A stretch of DNA of 64,000 bases, taken from Clostridium sp. Marseille-P3244 (lineage in GTDB: Bacteria; Bacillota; Clostridia; Lachnospirales; Lachnospiraceae). The DNA lies in assembly GCF_900120155.1 (NCBI RefSeq), contig NZ_LT635549.1, positions 2,140,688 through 2,204,687 on the forward strand, written 5' to 3'. Of the stretch, positions 14,975-23,871 are shown piece by piece (the first letter of the stretch is position 1; the number at the start of each line of letters is the position of its first letter). The position numbers and the translations under genes are program-made. The notes under the pieces are model-generated. The model searched no databases. It had not been told where the DNA came from and saw nothing but the letters and a program-made list of their open reading frames with translations.

Positions 14975-16771
14975 TCAAACCGGACGGGTATAACGCTTCA
15001 GCCATTCTTTTTCTTCTGCGTCCAGGAAGGACTCGGTTTTTCTGTACACCTCAGAATGGTAGTCATTAAGCATTTTCTTCTCTTCTGCCGACATTTTCTC
15101 AGGAACGATCGCATCCAGATCAATGGGCACAAACGTGAGCGGTTCAAATCTCATAAACTGTCCATATTCGTTTTTCTCATCCGCACAGACCAGAAGCTCA
15201 TTTTCCAGACGGATGCCATGAGAGCCCTCCAGATAAATCCCCGGCTCGTCCGTGATCACCATGTTCCGCTCCAGGACGGGGGCCGGCTGACTGCCTTCTT
15301 TCCATCGGAAACTGATCGGAGCTTCGTGGACGTTCGTCAGATATCCCACTCCGTGTCCTGTCCCATGATTAAAATTCACTTTTTCCTTCCAGAAGACCTC
15401 TCTCGCGATACAGTCCAGATTTGCTCCGCTGCATCCGTAAAGGAATCGTGTATTCATCAAACGGAGCATGGCCCGGGCCACTAAAGTAAAATCTTCCTTC
15501 TGCTTTTTCGGGACTTCTCCCAGCGCGAAGGTCCGGGTAATATCCGTGGAACCTTCCAGATAATGACCGCCGGTGTCCATCAGCAGAAAGCTTCCTGTAT
15601 CGAGCGGCGCGTTACTTTCCTCGGAAGCGCTGTAATGAACGATGGCTCCATGTTCCGCAAAAGCGCTGATCGGCTCAAAACTGGCTTCCAGATACCCCTC
15701 CTGGGCCCGCCGGAAATCTTCCAGTTTCTGCGACACAGAGCGTTCCGAAAGCGCGCGGATTTCTCCGCTTTCCGCCTTCTTCTTCAGCCAGCGCATAAAT
15801 CGGATGCCGGCTACAGCATCCTTGAGATGAGCGTTCTTTATATTTTTCACCTCAATGTGATTTTTGACGCATTTCATCCGGATCTCCGGATTTTCCTGTT
15901 CGATCATTCTGACTTCCCCTGGGATCTTCTGATACAGGCTGTAATTCACCCGCCCGGGATCCAGCAGGATCCTGCTGTCCTTTGGAAGATTTTCAACGGC
16001 TTTATAAATCTGTTCATAATCATGGATGAAAATATTGTTTTTGTCAAATTCTTTTTGAATCTCTTCCGAAAATTTTCTCCCATCCGCATAAATTTCTGCG
16101 TGATCTTTATACAGCAGCAGGTATGACAGAATAAGGGGACAGTAGGCCACATCGTTTCCTCTCACGTTCAGGAGCCATGCGATATCATCCAGGCTGGACA
16201 GAAGATGAATATCTGCCCCCTTCTCGTCCATAAACGCTCTGACGCGTTCCAGTTTGGATGCCGTGCTTTCTCCTGTATATCTTTTGGCAAGAAGAAATGC
16301 CTTTTCAGCAGGAAGCGCCGGGCGAACCTTCCAGATCCTTCCTACAAGATCTGTCTGGAAGTGGACAGTTCCTGCTTTTTCTATCGCGATCTCTTCATAT
16401 ATTTTTCCTTCGGAAACGCCCATTGTCCTGCCATCGAAGCCGATCGTTCCTCCGGCGGGGAGTTCTTTTCTTAAAAACTGTTCGATAGTATCACAGTCCG
16501 GCTCACCTGATTTGCAGAGTGTGATGCCTGTTCCTGTCAGCTCCTGTTCTGCCTGTATGAAATACCGCCCGTCTGTCCAAAGCGCTGCCTTATCTTTCGT
16601 GAACACTGCTGTCCCCGCAGATCCGGTAAACCCTGTCATATGCTGACGGGCCTTAAAATATTCCCCTACATATTCACTGGAATGAGCGTCGGTTGACGGA
16701 ATGATATAAATGTCAATCTTCTGCCGGTTCATTTCTGCGCGCAGGCCTCCGATACGTTCTCTGATCTTCAT
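14975..16771 (-). CDS. Aminopeptidase P family (Xaa-Pro) metallopeptidase
   Basis: This M24 peptidase removes N-terminal residues that precede proline. The 598-residue, three-part form has two creatinase-N domains followed by the pita-bread catalytic domain. The metal ligands are visible in order: LLMDTGGHYLEGSTDITRTF (two Asp), NHGTGHGVGYLTNVHE (His), VITDEPGIYLEGSHGIRLENELLV (two Glu). The long form resembles eukaryotic-type aminopeptidase P. There is no signal peptide, so it is cytoplasmic. It is 43 nt upstream of the rpiR-like gene. Confidence 0.93.
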   Translation of the reverse strand: MKIRERIGGLRAEMNRQKIDIYIIPSTDAHSSEYVGEYFKARQHMTGFTGSAGTAVFTKDKAALWTDGRYFIQAEQELTGTGITLCKSGEPDCDTIEQFLRKELPAGGTIGFDGRTMGVSEGKIYEEIAIEKAGTVHFQTDLVGRIWKVRPALPAEKAFLLAKRYTGESTASKLERVRAFMDEKGADIHLLSSLDDIAWLLNVRGNDVAYCPLILSYLLLYKDHAEIYADGRKFSEEIQKEFDKNNIFIHDYEQIYKAVENLPKDSRILLDPGRVNYSLYQKIPGEVRMIEQENPEIRMKCVKNHIEVKNIKNAHLKDAVAGIRFMRWLKKKAESGEIRALSERSVSQKLEDFRRAQEGYLEASFEPISAFAEHGAIVHYSASEESNAPLDTGSFLLMDTGGHYLEGSTDITRTFALGEVPKKQKEDFTLVARAMLRLMNTRFLYGCSGANLDCIAREVFWKEKVNFNHGTGHGVGYLTNVHEAPISFRWKEGSQPAPVLERNMVITDEPGIYLEGSHGIRLENELLVCADEKNEYGQFMRFEPLTFVPIDLDAIVPEKMSAEEKKMLNDYHSEVYRKTESFLDAEEKEWLKRYTRPV

Positions 16772-16829
16772 CTGTGTTCCTCCCTGACTGTCATTCTTAT
16801 CTGGCAGACTGTTTTGATAAAACTGCCCA

Positions 16830-16877
16830 AAACAACACCGTCCCGGTCCCGGAGGGTATTTCTCCTCCGGGGCCGGG
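16830..16877 (-). terminator. Intrinsic terminator of the decarboxylase operon
   Basis: On the minus strand CCCGGCCCCGGAGG and CCTCCGGGACCGGG form a strong GC-rich stem around a short AT-rich loop, followed by TGTTGTTTTGG. It lies 46 nt downstream of the alpha-subunit stop codon and before the aminopeptidase gene. Confidence 0.8.
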
Positions 16878-16923
16878 ATGCGGTCATAGCCCTGACTGGC
16901 GCTATTTCATCTGACGGCGGCGA

Positions 16924-18339
16924 TTATACCGGATACGCGCCATTTTCTGTGTCAGCCACAGTCTCGTCAATCTTTGTCTGCTGTGCCTGTCTGTATTTAA
17001 AGAAATCAACGGCAACCTGCGGGAAGAGCGCGTATGTCAGCACGTCTTCATCCTGCTGGATCCACTGCCCGCACTCATTGCGGAGCGTATCCAGTTCATT
17101 GGGGATCAGATCCGCCGGACGGCAGGTAATAATCTCCGCGTCCTCTCCAAGGATCTTTTTCTGAAGATCCGGATTCACAGGTTTTACCGTAGCTCCATAT
17201 TTTCCTGCCAGGATATCCTTTGTCTCCTGAGTAGCCACTTTATAGCGCTCACCCATCAGTACATTGAGGACCGCCTGTGTTCCCACGATCTGTGAGGAAG
17301 GTGTTACCAGCGGCGGCTCTCCAAGGTCTTTCCGCACCCGTGGCACTTCTTCCAGCACTTCATAGAATTTATCTTCCGCCCCCTGCTCTTTCAGCTGAGA
17401 CGTCAGGTTCGAAAGCATTCCTCCCGGTACCTGATAGAGGAGAGTCTTAATGTTAACTCCAAGATTGGTCGGATTTAACAGGCCGCTCTTAAGGGCTTCG
17501 TCTTTGATCGGACGGAAATAGTCGGCAATCTCTGCAAGCAGATTCTGATCCAGTCCGGTGTCGTACGGCGTTCCCCTGAAAGTTTCCACCATAACTTCTG
17601 TCGCCGGCTGGGATGTCCCGAGGGCGAAGGGAGAGATGGCGGTATCGATGATATCCGCACCAGCCTCCACGGATTTCAGATATGTCATGGCCGCCACACC
17701 GGATGTATAGTGTGTATGCATTTCAATCGGTATCTCCACCGCTTCTTTCAGTGCAGTGACAAGTTCTGTTGCCTGATAGGGGCAGAGCAGACCTGCCATA
17801 TCCTTTACACAGATTGAATTTGCGCCCATATCCTCGATTCTCTTCGCAAGGTCCACCCAGTAGTCCAGCGTATATGCGTCACCCAGTGTATAGGACATGG
17901 CCACCTGCGCATGTGCTTTTTCTTTGTTTGCCGCTGTGACAGCTGTCTGAAGATTGCGGATATCATTGAGACAGTCGAAAATACGGATAATATCGATCCC
18001 GTTCGCCGCAGACTTCTGTACAAAATATTCCACCACATCGTCCGCGTATGGACGGTATCCGAGAATATTCTGTCCTCGGAACAGCATCTGCAGTTTCGTA
18101 TTTTTGAATCCGTCACGGAACTTCCGGAGCCTCTCCCATGGGTCCTCTTTGAGAAAACGCAGAGACGCGTCAAAAGTAGCTCCTCCCCAGCACTCTACGG
18201 CATGGTAACCGACTTTATCCATTTTCTCAATAATGGGAAGCATTTGTTCTGTTGTCATTCTGGTAGCGATCAGAGACTGATGCGCGTCACGCAGAATGGT
18301 CTCTACTATTTTTACCGGTTTCTTTTCTATTTCTGCCAT
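16924..18339 (-). CDS. Oxaloacetate decarboxylase alpha / pyruvate carboxylase subunit B-type carboxyltransferase
   Basis: The 471-residue protein has the TIM-barrel carboxyltransferase domain (IVETILRDAHQSLIATRM, VECWGGATFDASLRFL, MLFRGQNILGYR) and the PYC_OADA helical domain (GGMLSNLTSQLKEQGAEDKF). The metal-ligand region MHTHYTSGVAAMTYLKS and the carbamylated-lysine region ICVKDMAGLL are present. The C-terminal biotin domain of many OadA proteins is absent and is supplied by the separate gene at 19535-19906. It is the last gene of the operon. The substrate is probably oxaloacetate, going to pyruvate and CO2. Confidence 0.9.
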   Translation of the reverse strand: MAEIEKKPVKIVETILRDAHQSLIATRMTTEQMLPIIEKMDKVGYHAVECWGGATFDASLRFLKEDPWERLRKFRDGFKNTKLQMLFRGQNILGYRPYADDVVEYFVQKSAANGIDIIRIFDCLNDIRNLQTAVTAANKEKAHAQVAMSYTLGDAYTLDYWVDLAKRIEDMGANSICVKDMAGLLCPYQATELVTALKEAVEIPIEMHTHYTSGVAAMTYLKSVEAGADIIDTAISPFALGTSQPATEVMVETFRGTPYDTGLDQNLLAEIADYFRPIKDEALKSGLLNPTNLGVNIKTLLYQVPGGMLSNLTSQLKEQGAEDKFYEVLEEVPRVRKDLGEPPLVTPSSQIVGTQAVLNVLMGERYKVATQETKDILAGKYGATVKPVNPDLQKKILGEDAEIITCRPADLIPNELDTLRNECGQWIQQDEDVLTYALFPQVAVDFFKYRQAQQTKIDETVADTENGAYPV

Positions 18340-18357
18340 TTATTTGTCCTCCATATA

Positions 18358-19509
18358 TTACTTAACGCCAAAGATCGCCATAAACGTTCCGGCCACCACC
18401 GCGGTACCAATGACACCCGCTACGTTCGGGCCCATTGCGTGCATCAAAAGGAAGTTCGTCGGATCAGCCTCAGAACCCACCTTCTGGGATACACGAGCTG
18501 CCATCGGGACAGCGGATACACCGGCGGAACCGATGAGCGGATTCACTTTTCCTTTCGTCACCCAGCACATAAGTTTACCGAACAGGACTCCGGCAGCTGT
18601 GCCGAACGCAAACGCGATCAGACCGAGGATAACGATCTTGATCGTATCCATATTCAGGAAAGCCTCCGCGCTTGTAGTTGCTCCCACAGATGTACCCAGC
18701 AGGATAACTACGATATACATAAGTGCATTGGAAGCCGTTTCCGTGAGCTGCCTTACCACTCCGGACTCCCGGAACAGATTGCCGAGCATCAGCATACCGA
18801 CCAGCGGTGCCGTTGTCGGAAGGATCACGCAGACAACAATGGTGACAATGATCGGGAAGAGAATTCTTTCCAGTTTTGACACCGGACGGAGCTGTTCCAT
18901 TTTGATCTTACGTTCCTTTTCCGTTGTAAGGAGTTTCATGATCGGCGGCTGAATGATCGGCACCAGTGACATATACGAATATGCGGCCACCGCGATCGGT
19001 CCCAGGATCGCCGTTTGCTGCAGCTTTCCGGCAAGGAAGATGGATGTCGGTCCGTCAGCGCCTCCGATAATAGAAATAGCTGCCGCTGCCTTGTCCGAGA
19101 ATCCCATTGCCATTGCGCCCAGATATGCGGCAAAAATACCGAACTGTGCCGCCGCTCCAAGCAGAAAGCTCTTCGGATTCGCAATCAGAGGGCCAAAGTC
19201 TGTCATCGCTCCCACTCCAAGGAAAATCAGAGAGGGAAGGATAGACCATTCATCAAGTACATAGAAATAATACAGCAGTCCGCCTGTCCCGTTAGACGCG
19301 TCTTCCGGATGGATCATAATATCCGGATAAATATTGACAAGCAGCATGCCGAAAGCGATCGGGACAAGCAAGAGCGGCTCGAAGCCGTGTCTTATTGCCA
19401 GATAGAGAAAAATGCAGGCCACACCGATCATGATCAGGTTTCCCACTGTCAGGTTCATAAAAGCAGTCTGCTCTATGAGATTCCCCATCGTATTTGAAAT
19501 ATATTCCAT
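18358..19509 (-). CDS. oadB: Sodium-pumping decarboxylase beta subunit
   Basis: This 383-residue membrane protein decarboxylates carboxybiotin and uses the energy to export Na+. It has about ten hydrophobic segments. Family motifs include [23 protein letters not shown] and the ion-site segment [18 protein letters not shown], with a second motif [13 protein letters not shown] and [23 protein letters not shown] near the end. It is shared by oxaloacetate, methylmalonyl-CoA and glutaconyl-CoA decarboxylases, so it does not fix the substrate. It lies between the alpha-subunit and biotin carrier genes. Confidence 0.95.
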   Translation of the reverse strand: MEYISNTMGNLIEQTAFMNLTVGNLIMIGVACIFLYLAIRHGFEPLLLVPIAFGMLLVNIYPDIMIHPEDASNGTGGLLYYFYVLDEWSILPSLIFLGVGAMTDFGPLIANPKSFLLGAAAQFGIFAAYLGAMAMGFSDKAAAAISIIGGADGPTSIFLAGKLQQTAILGPIAVAAYSYMSLVPIIQPPIMKLLTTEKERKIKMEQLRPVSKLERILFPIIVTIVVCVILPTTAPLVGMLMLGNLFRESGVVRQLTETASNALMYIVVILLGTSVGATTSAEAFLNMDTIKIVILGLIAFAFGTAAGVLFGKLMCWVTKGKVNPLIGSAGVSAVPMAARVSQKVGSEADPTNFLLMHAMGPNVAGVIGTAVVAGTFMAIFGVK

Positions 19510-19534
19510 TTGTCAAACCTCCTGGTCCAGTAAA

Positions 19535-19906
19535 CTAATTTAACGTAGCCAGTACTGCTCCTGCCTCAACAGCATCGCCCACTGCCACATCAATGCTGGC
19601 GATCGTTCCTGCCTCAGGGGCCACAACGGGGATCTCCATTTTCATTGCCTCAATGACGACAACCGGATCTCCGGGCTCTACACTCTGTCCAACCGTTGTA
19701 GGGATCTGGAATACTTTTCCCGCAGCGCCTGCTTTTACCTGGATCTTGCCGGCGCCCACTGCCTTCGGCGCCGCCGCAGGTGCCGGAGCGGGAGCAGCCT
19801 TGGGAGCAGCCGGTCTTGCCGCCGGTGCCGGTGCCGCGCCGGCGCCTTTTTCTTCTACCGTTACATCATAAACATTTCCATTTACTGTGATCGTATAATT
19901 TTTCAT
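19535..19906 (-). CDS. Biotin carboxyl carrier protein of the decarboxylase
   Basis: The 123-residue protein begins with a short strand domain (MKNYTITVNGNVYDVTVEE). An alanine/proline-rich linker of about 30 residues follows, and then a biotinyl domain with the attachment site VVIEAMKMEIPV, where the lysine of AMKM carries biotin. It moves CO2 from the carboxyltransferase to OadB. The flexible linker is typical of gamma/C subunits in these pumps. It sits 15 nt downstream of the OadG-type gene. Confidence 0.95.
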   Translation of the reverse strand: MKNYTITVNGNVYDVTVEEKGAGAAPAPAARPAAPKAAPAPAPAAAPKAVGAGKIQVKAGAAGKVFQIPTTVGQSVEPGDPVVVIEAMKMEIPVVAPEAGTIASIDVAVGDAVEAGAVLATLN

Positions 19907-19921
19907 TTTTGACCCTCCTGA

Positions 19922-20686
19922 TTAATTCCATTTATTTGATCTTCTTCTTTTGATCGAACGAACGACAAAACTGTCCGCCGATGTACCTTCCGCCGCAGCT
20001 ACAGCCGCCGCTATCACGGCCGCAAGCTCTGTATCATCTGTCTCATCTGTAACTGCCGCCGTTTCCAAAGCAGTAGCGTTTTCATCAGCAGCCGCTTCCT
20101 CAAGCGGATTTTTCCGGAGCTTCTTTTCAAGGACCGGTATCCATTTAAGCAGCGATATAATAAATGAGATAAAGATCAGTACGACAAACACGGTTCCCAT
20201 ACAGATGATCGTATTGAGTGCCGCTTTCTGCAGGATCTCGCCGGTTGAATATCGAGCGGCTACTGTCATGCTCTCCATATCGCCTTTTTCATCAAATACA
20301 AATTCGATGGTTCCGTCTCTGTCTTCAAAATCTGCGTTCGCTGTCAGCGTTGCGCTGTCACCCGTCGTTTCCATCTTATAGTCTTCCAGACCGACAAAAG
20401 CGCCGCATTCATCCTCTCCCGCTTTCCATGCGTCGATCATGCTCAGGAAGTTCTCTCCTGAAACCGGAATACCCGTGTTGAGCATATATATATCGAGCTC
20501 GAGATCAGACATTTCCGTAAAATAATCAAAATTTTCATCTTCCATCGCGCTGAAGCTCTGAATGATCGTGTCAGCGTACAGTTCAAGCTCTGTCTGATCA
20601 TATTCTGTTGTGTCGGACTTGCTGCACCCCGTAAATCCAAGGACAAGGATGAGGGCAAGTCCCAATAAACTGATTTTCTTCTTCAC
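19922..20686 (-). CDS. OadG-type subunit fused to an N-terminal lipoprotein-like domain
   Basis: The protein has 254 residues; OadG subunits usually have about 80-120. Residues 1-20 form a lipoprotein signal with lipobox LGFTGC. Residues 25-165 form an extracytoplasmic domain of unknown function, rich in acidic residues (for example EMSDLELDIYMLNTGIPVSG). A single membrane helix then follows (NTIICMGTVFVVLIFISFIISLL), and a cytoplasmic tail with an alanine/glutamate-rich run. The membrane helix and tail match OadG, the assembly subunit that holds the alpha and beta subunits together. The outer domain is an addition I do not recognise. Confidence 0.75.
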   Translation of the reverse strand: MKKKISLLGLALILVLGFTGCSKSDTTEYDQTELELYADTIIQSFSAMEDENFDYFTEMSDLELDIYMLNTGIPVSGENFLSMIDAWKAGEDECGAFVGLEDYKMETTGDSATLTANADFEDRDGTIEFVFDEKGDMESMTVAARYSTGEILQKAALNTIICMGTVFVVLIFISFIISLLKWIPVLEKKLRKNPLEEAAADENATALETAAVTDETDDTELAAVIAAAVAAAEGTSADSFVVRSIKRRRSNKWN

Positions 20687-20700
20687 TTCGCCTCACCTCA

Positions 20701-22140
20701 CTAAACCGTACCGTGTTTCTTATCCGGCCGGTCCTCTCTTTTAGTGAACAGCATCTCAAAAGCGCCGATCACATATTTTCTTGTATCAGACGGCTCGATA
20801 ATGGCATCCACATATCCCCTTGCAGCCGCTGACTGCGGGCTGGACTGCAGCTTTTCATACTCGGCTGCTTTCTCTTTCAGTGTATCCGCGTCCGCGTCCG
20901 CGTACATGATCTTTGCCGCCAGACAGGAATCCATCATCCCGATCTGAGCCTGAGGCCAGGCGTACACCATATCCGCTCCGATGGATTTGCTGTTCATTGC
21001 CACATAGGCGCTTCCGTAAGCTTTTCCAATAATAACATTTACTTTCGGAACTGTGGCGTTTGCGAAGGTATATGTCATCCGTGCCGCTGCTCTCGCCATA
21101 TTTTTCTCAGACTCCACAGTAGCCGCGAATCCGGCAACATTCGTCATCGTCAGCACCGGAATGGAAAACGCGTCACAGAAATTCACGAAATCGATAGCTT
21201 TCTTACATCCGTCTACTGTAAGGGCGCAGTCGTAAGATTCTTCTACTGTTCCATCCGCGCCATACATTTTTGTACGGTTTGCCACAGCGCCCACTGTCAT
21301 ACCGTTGAGACGGATAAATCCGGTCACCATCTCCCGGGCATAGTCTTTCTTTAACTCAAAGAAAATCTGGTCGTCCGCGATCTGGGACAGGGCAATGGCA
21401 GCATCTTCTGCCGCGTCCGCGATTCCCGCACATACACGGTTCAGGTCATCTGTACACTCCTCGTAGGAGAGATCATCTTCATAATTTGCAGGGATCATAC
21501 ACACAAGCGAACGGATCTGTCCCAGGATCTCAGCCTCTGATCCGATCCCGTCCACAAGTCCTGCTGTAGCGCTCTGATACTGGGCGCTGGAAGTATCGCA
21601 TCTGGAGATCTCATTACCTGCCAGTGCGTTTGGAGAATTTACGAAAAGTTTTCCTTCTTTTTCCTCCATAAAAGTAAAATCGGCCAGTCCCGGAACTACT
21701 GCAAGGCCGCCTCCGCACATGCCGAAAATAGCCGCGATCTGTGGCACCACTCCGGAAGCCATCGTCTGTTTGTAATACAGACTGCCAAACGCCTCCAGAG
21801 CGTCTGTCGCTTCCTGAAGCCTCAGACCCGCGCAGTCGATCAGTCCGATCACCGGCGCGCCCATCTTCATGGCCATGTCATAGATGTTCGCGATCTTCTT
21901 CGCGTGCATCTCTCCGATTGCCCCATTGAGAACTTCGGCATCCTGGCTGTATACATATACAAGGTTGCCGTCGATCACTCCGTATCCGGTAATAACACCG
22001 TCGGACGGAGTCTCTTTTTCCTGCATGTTGAAATCCGTACTTCTGGCAGTAACAGCACCGCCGATCTCAACAAAGCTGCCCTCATCAAGCAATGTGGCAA
22101 TTCGTCTGCTTGCTGAGTTTCCTGTTGCATTGTAGCTCAT
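20701..22140 (-). CDS. Acyl-CoA carboxyltransferase (MmdA/PccB type)
   Basis: The 479-residue protein is a crotonase-fold carboxyltransferase with N- and C-terminal halves. It carries GVITGYGVIDGNLVYVYSQD, an acyl-CoA region (IFGMCGGGLAVVPGLADFTFM) and a carboxybiotin region (VIIGKAYGSAYVAMNSKSIGADMVYAWP). It should move a carboxyl group between biotin and an acyl-CoA such as methylmalonyl-, glutaconyl- or malonyl-CoA. It begins the operon that also encodes an OadA-type carboxyltransferase, so the two enzymes probably share one biotin carrier and one Na+ pump. The start ATG at 22140 follows GGAGGG. Confidence 0.9.
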   Translation of the reverse strand: MSYNATGNSASRRIATLLDEGSFVEIGGAVTARSTDFNMQEKETPSDGVITGYGVIDGNLVYVYSQDAEVLNGAIGEMHAKKIANIYDMAMKMGAPVIGLIDCAGLRLQEATDALEAFGSLYYKQTMASGVVPQIAAIFGMCGGGLAVVPGLADFTFMEEKEGKLFVNSPNALAGNEISRCDTSSAQYQSATAGLVDGIGSEAEILGQIRSLVCMIPANYEDDLSYEECTDDLNRVCAGIADAAEDAAIALSQIADDQIFFELKKDYAREMVTGFIRLNGMTVGAVANRTKMYGADGTVEESYDCALTVDGCKKAIDFVNFCDAFSIPVLTMTNVAGFAATVESEKNMARAAARMTYTFANATVPKVNVIIGKAYGSAYVAMNSKSIGADMVYAWPQAQIGMMDSCLAAKIMYADADADTLKEKAAEYEKLQSSPQSAAARGYVDAIIEPSDTRKYVIGAFEMLFTKREDRPDKKHGTV

Positions 22141-22199
22141 ATCCTAGCCCTCCATATTTAAAAATTTGTTGGAATTAAACAAAAATTTCTGCCAATTAT

Positions 22200-22228
22200 A
22201 GTATAAACCAGTAATTTCAGAATTTCAA
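22200..22228 (-). promoter_or_regulatory. Predicted sigma-A promoter of the decarboxylase operon
   Basis: On the minus strand TTGAAA (22228-22223) and TATACT (22205-22200) are spaced 17 nt, about 60 nt before the carboxyltransferase start. The insertion sequence ends only 27 bp upstream of this -35, so the promoter itself is intact but its upstream DNA was replaced. Confidence 0.6.
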
Positions 22229-22245
22229 TTCTAAAATATTTATAA

Positions 22246-22254
22246 ATTACCTGG
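22246..22254. repeat. Target site duplication, left copy
   Basis: ATTACCTGG flanks the left end of the insertion sequence. The same 9 bp recur at 23872-23880 in the same orientation. Confidence 0.85.
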
Positions 22255-23871
22255 GTTACTGTCAAGTAATCGTTGGCAACTTCCTTTTCGATTTATCTTT
22301 TTTGTTCAAACAGTCCTTTTTCTGGTTTCTAATATCCAGCCATGTACAGCAGTCGCTTTCTCTCTCCCTGTATCTTTCCATCCAATCCAACTACATGTCC
22401 TACTGCTGGATATTGATAGCCCTTTCCGTCTTTCTTTGGTGCCTTCGCTGACATCAGGATCTCGCCGTATAACTCTTCTACTTTTTCTTCTTCAAATACC
22501 GGTTTTCTCAGACCTTCTGTCACTTCATGCAGCTTTCCGCTGCATTTTTTGGCCAGGATCTTCGCCAGATGGTTCCCGCCTTGCCGGCTCCAACTTCTGT
22601 GCCCGTGTTTCATCCGTTTCGCGATCACACTCCACACATGATTTTCCATTGTCCCCATGTTCCGGTATTCCAGCCCCTCCGGCGGATCTGGCAGCTCCAG
22701 ATCCTGGGATTGGTAAGGCACAAGCCCTTCACGGTTGTTCTCATAATAACGGATCAGGTCTTCTACATCTTCAATCTCAGCTTCATCACTCAGGCTATTC
22801 CGATAGTTCTCCAGATACCGGAATACTTCTTCGATCTCTTCTTCTTTTATCAGTTCTAAAACAGCATCCCTCGCAGCCGGTTCATGAATTTTTTCTTTCA
22901 CAGCTTTGTTCCGGTGAAACGGGTCTAACTGAAAACAGGTGCTTTTATCTTTCACTTTCTTGATCCAGGACGCTCCGTCCGCATTTAAGATCCTCTGGTC
23001 TACCTCATCCAGGTTAAACTCCTGTGCGATTGCCGCCTCCCGGTATTCCTGGAACTCTTTTGCTTTGGCAAATCCGGCAACTACCACTTTATTTTCCAGC
23101 GCATAACGATCCGGACCGGTTTTCCGCCACCCGGCATAAGCAATCCCGATCTTGATCTCTGATTTATCCTGTTTTTCCTCTTTTCTGTCCTTTCCCTGCA
23201 GTTTGATATAAACTCCGTCTGCTTCTTCAAACAGAACAGGAACCTCTCGTTTCCCTTTCACATGGCCTTTCTTATATGCTTCTGTCAACTCAGCTTCGTC
23301 CTCGCAGACCTTTTTCCCTAACGCCTGGATGACGTTCCATACCCCCATCGCACTGATGGTCTGTCCTGTCATTTCACTGACCTGTAAGGCGCACTCCCTG
23401 TAAGACAGTTCTGTGATCCCTTTTACCAGCAGTTCCGCCATGTTCGTTGAGATCAAGCCTACTTGATCCAACTCCAGTGTCTCGTCCAGCAGATATACAA
23501 AACGTCTGGTCCCGTCTTCTTCGGTCACTTCATAAACGGTCCTCTGATAGGTTACTTCCCCATACACGGTTTTTACGGTTGTCTGTCTGGCACCTTTATT
23601 TCTGTATTTCTTCTTGTCCCTGCCCTCCATCAGCATCCTGTCATACCGCTCCAGGAACTCTTTTGTGAACTCTCTTCCGATCTGGCAGATCCATGCATAA
23701 ATATTTTTCTCCAACTCCTTGAATGTTACGCCGTTTTCCTTTATCATTAAACTCATCATACAGACTCCTTATGTTTTTTTTCGTCAATTAAACAATAAGA
23801 TAAATCTGTATGATTGGGAAGAGGTTTCGATCTCTTCCCTTTATTTTTGCCAATGATAATTATACTCTAAG
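22255..23871 (-). mobile_element. ISLre2-family insertion sequence, complete
   Basis: The element is 1617 bp long and bounded by a 9-bp direct repeat (ATTACCTGG). Its ends are imperfect inverted repeats: the left begins GTTACTGTCAAGTAATCG and the right, on the minus strand, CTTAGAGTATAATTATCA; both then read TTGGCAA. It carries one transposase gene with an intact frame, so it may still be mobile. Joining the flanks without one repeat copy restores the end of the XRE gene as ...NPGNL-stop. Confidence 0.88.
22329..23759 (-). CDS. ISLre2-family transposase
   Basis: This 476-residue protein resembles UPF0236/ISLre2 transposases. It opens with a helical region including IGREFTKEFLERYDRMLMEGRDKKKYRNKG (given here by its key part RDKKKYRNKG) and a KTVYGEVTYQRTVYE strand segment. 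The catalytic core contains EADGVYIKLQGKD and LNADGASWIKK. It continues with a QLDPFHRNKAV segment and ends VVGLDGKIQGERKRLLYMAGY. The start at 23759 follows AAGGAG. The frame is complete with no stop or frameshift. It is the only protein encoded by the element. Confidence 0.9.
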   Translation of the reverse strand: MMSLMIKENGVTFKELEKNIYAWICQIGREFTKEFLERYDRMLMEGRDKKKYRNKGARQTTVKTVYGEVTYQRTVYEVTEEDGTRRFVYLLDETLELDQVGLISTNMAELLVKGITELSYRECALQVSEMTGQTISAMGVWNVIQALGKKVCEDEAELTEAYKKGHVKGKREVPVLFEEADGVYIKLQGKDRKEEKQDKSEIKIGIAYAGWRKTGPDRYALENKVVVAGFAKAKEFQEYREAAIAQEFNLDEVDQRILNADGASWIKKVKDKSTCFQLDPFHRNKAVKEKIHEPAARDAVLELIKEEEIEEVFRYLENYRNSLSDEAEIEDVEDLIRYYENNREGLVPYQSQDLELPDPPEGLEYRNMGTMENHVWSVIAKRMKHGHRSWSRQGGNHLAKILAKKCSGKLHEVTEGLRKPVFEEEKVEELYGEILMSAKAPKKDGKGYQYPAVGHVVGLDGKIQGERKRLLYMAGY

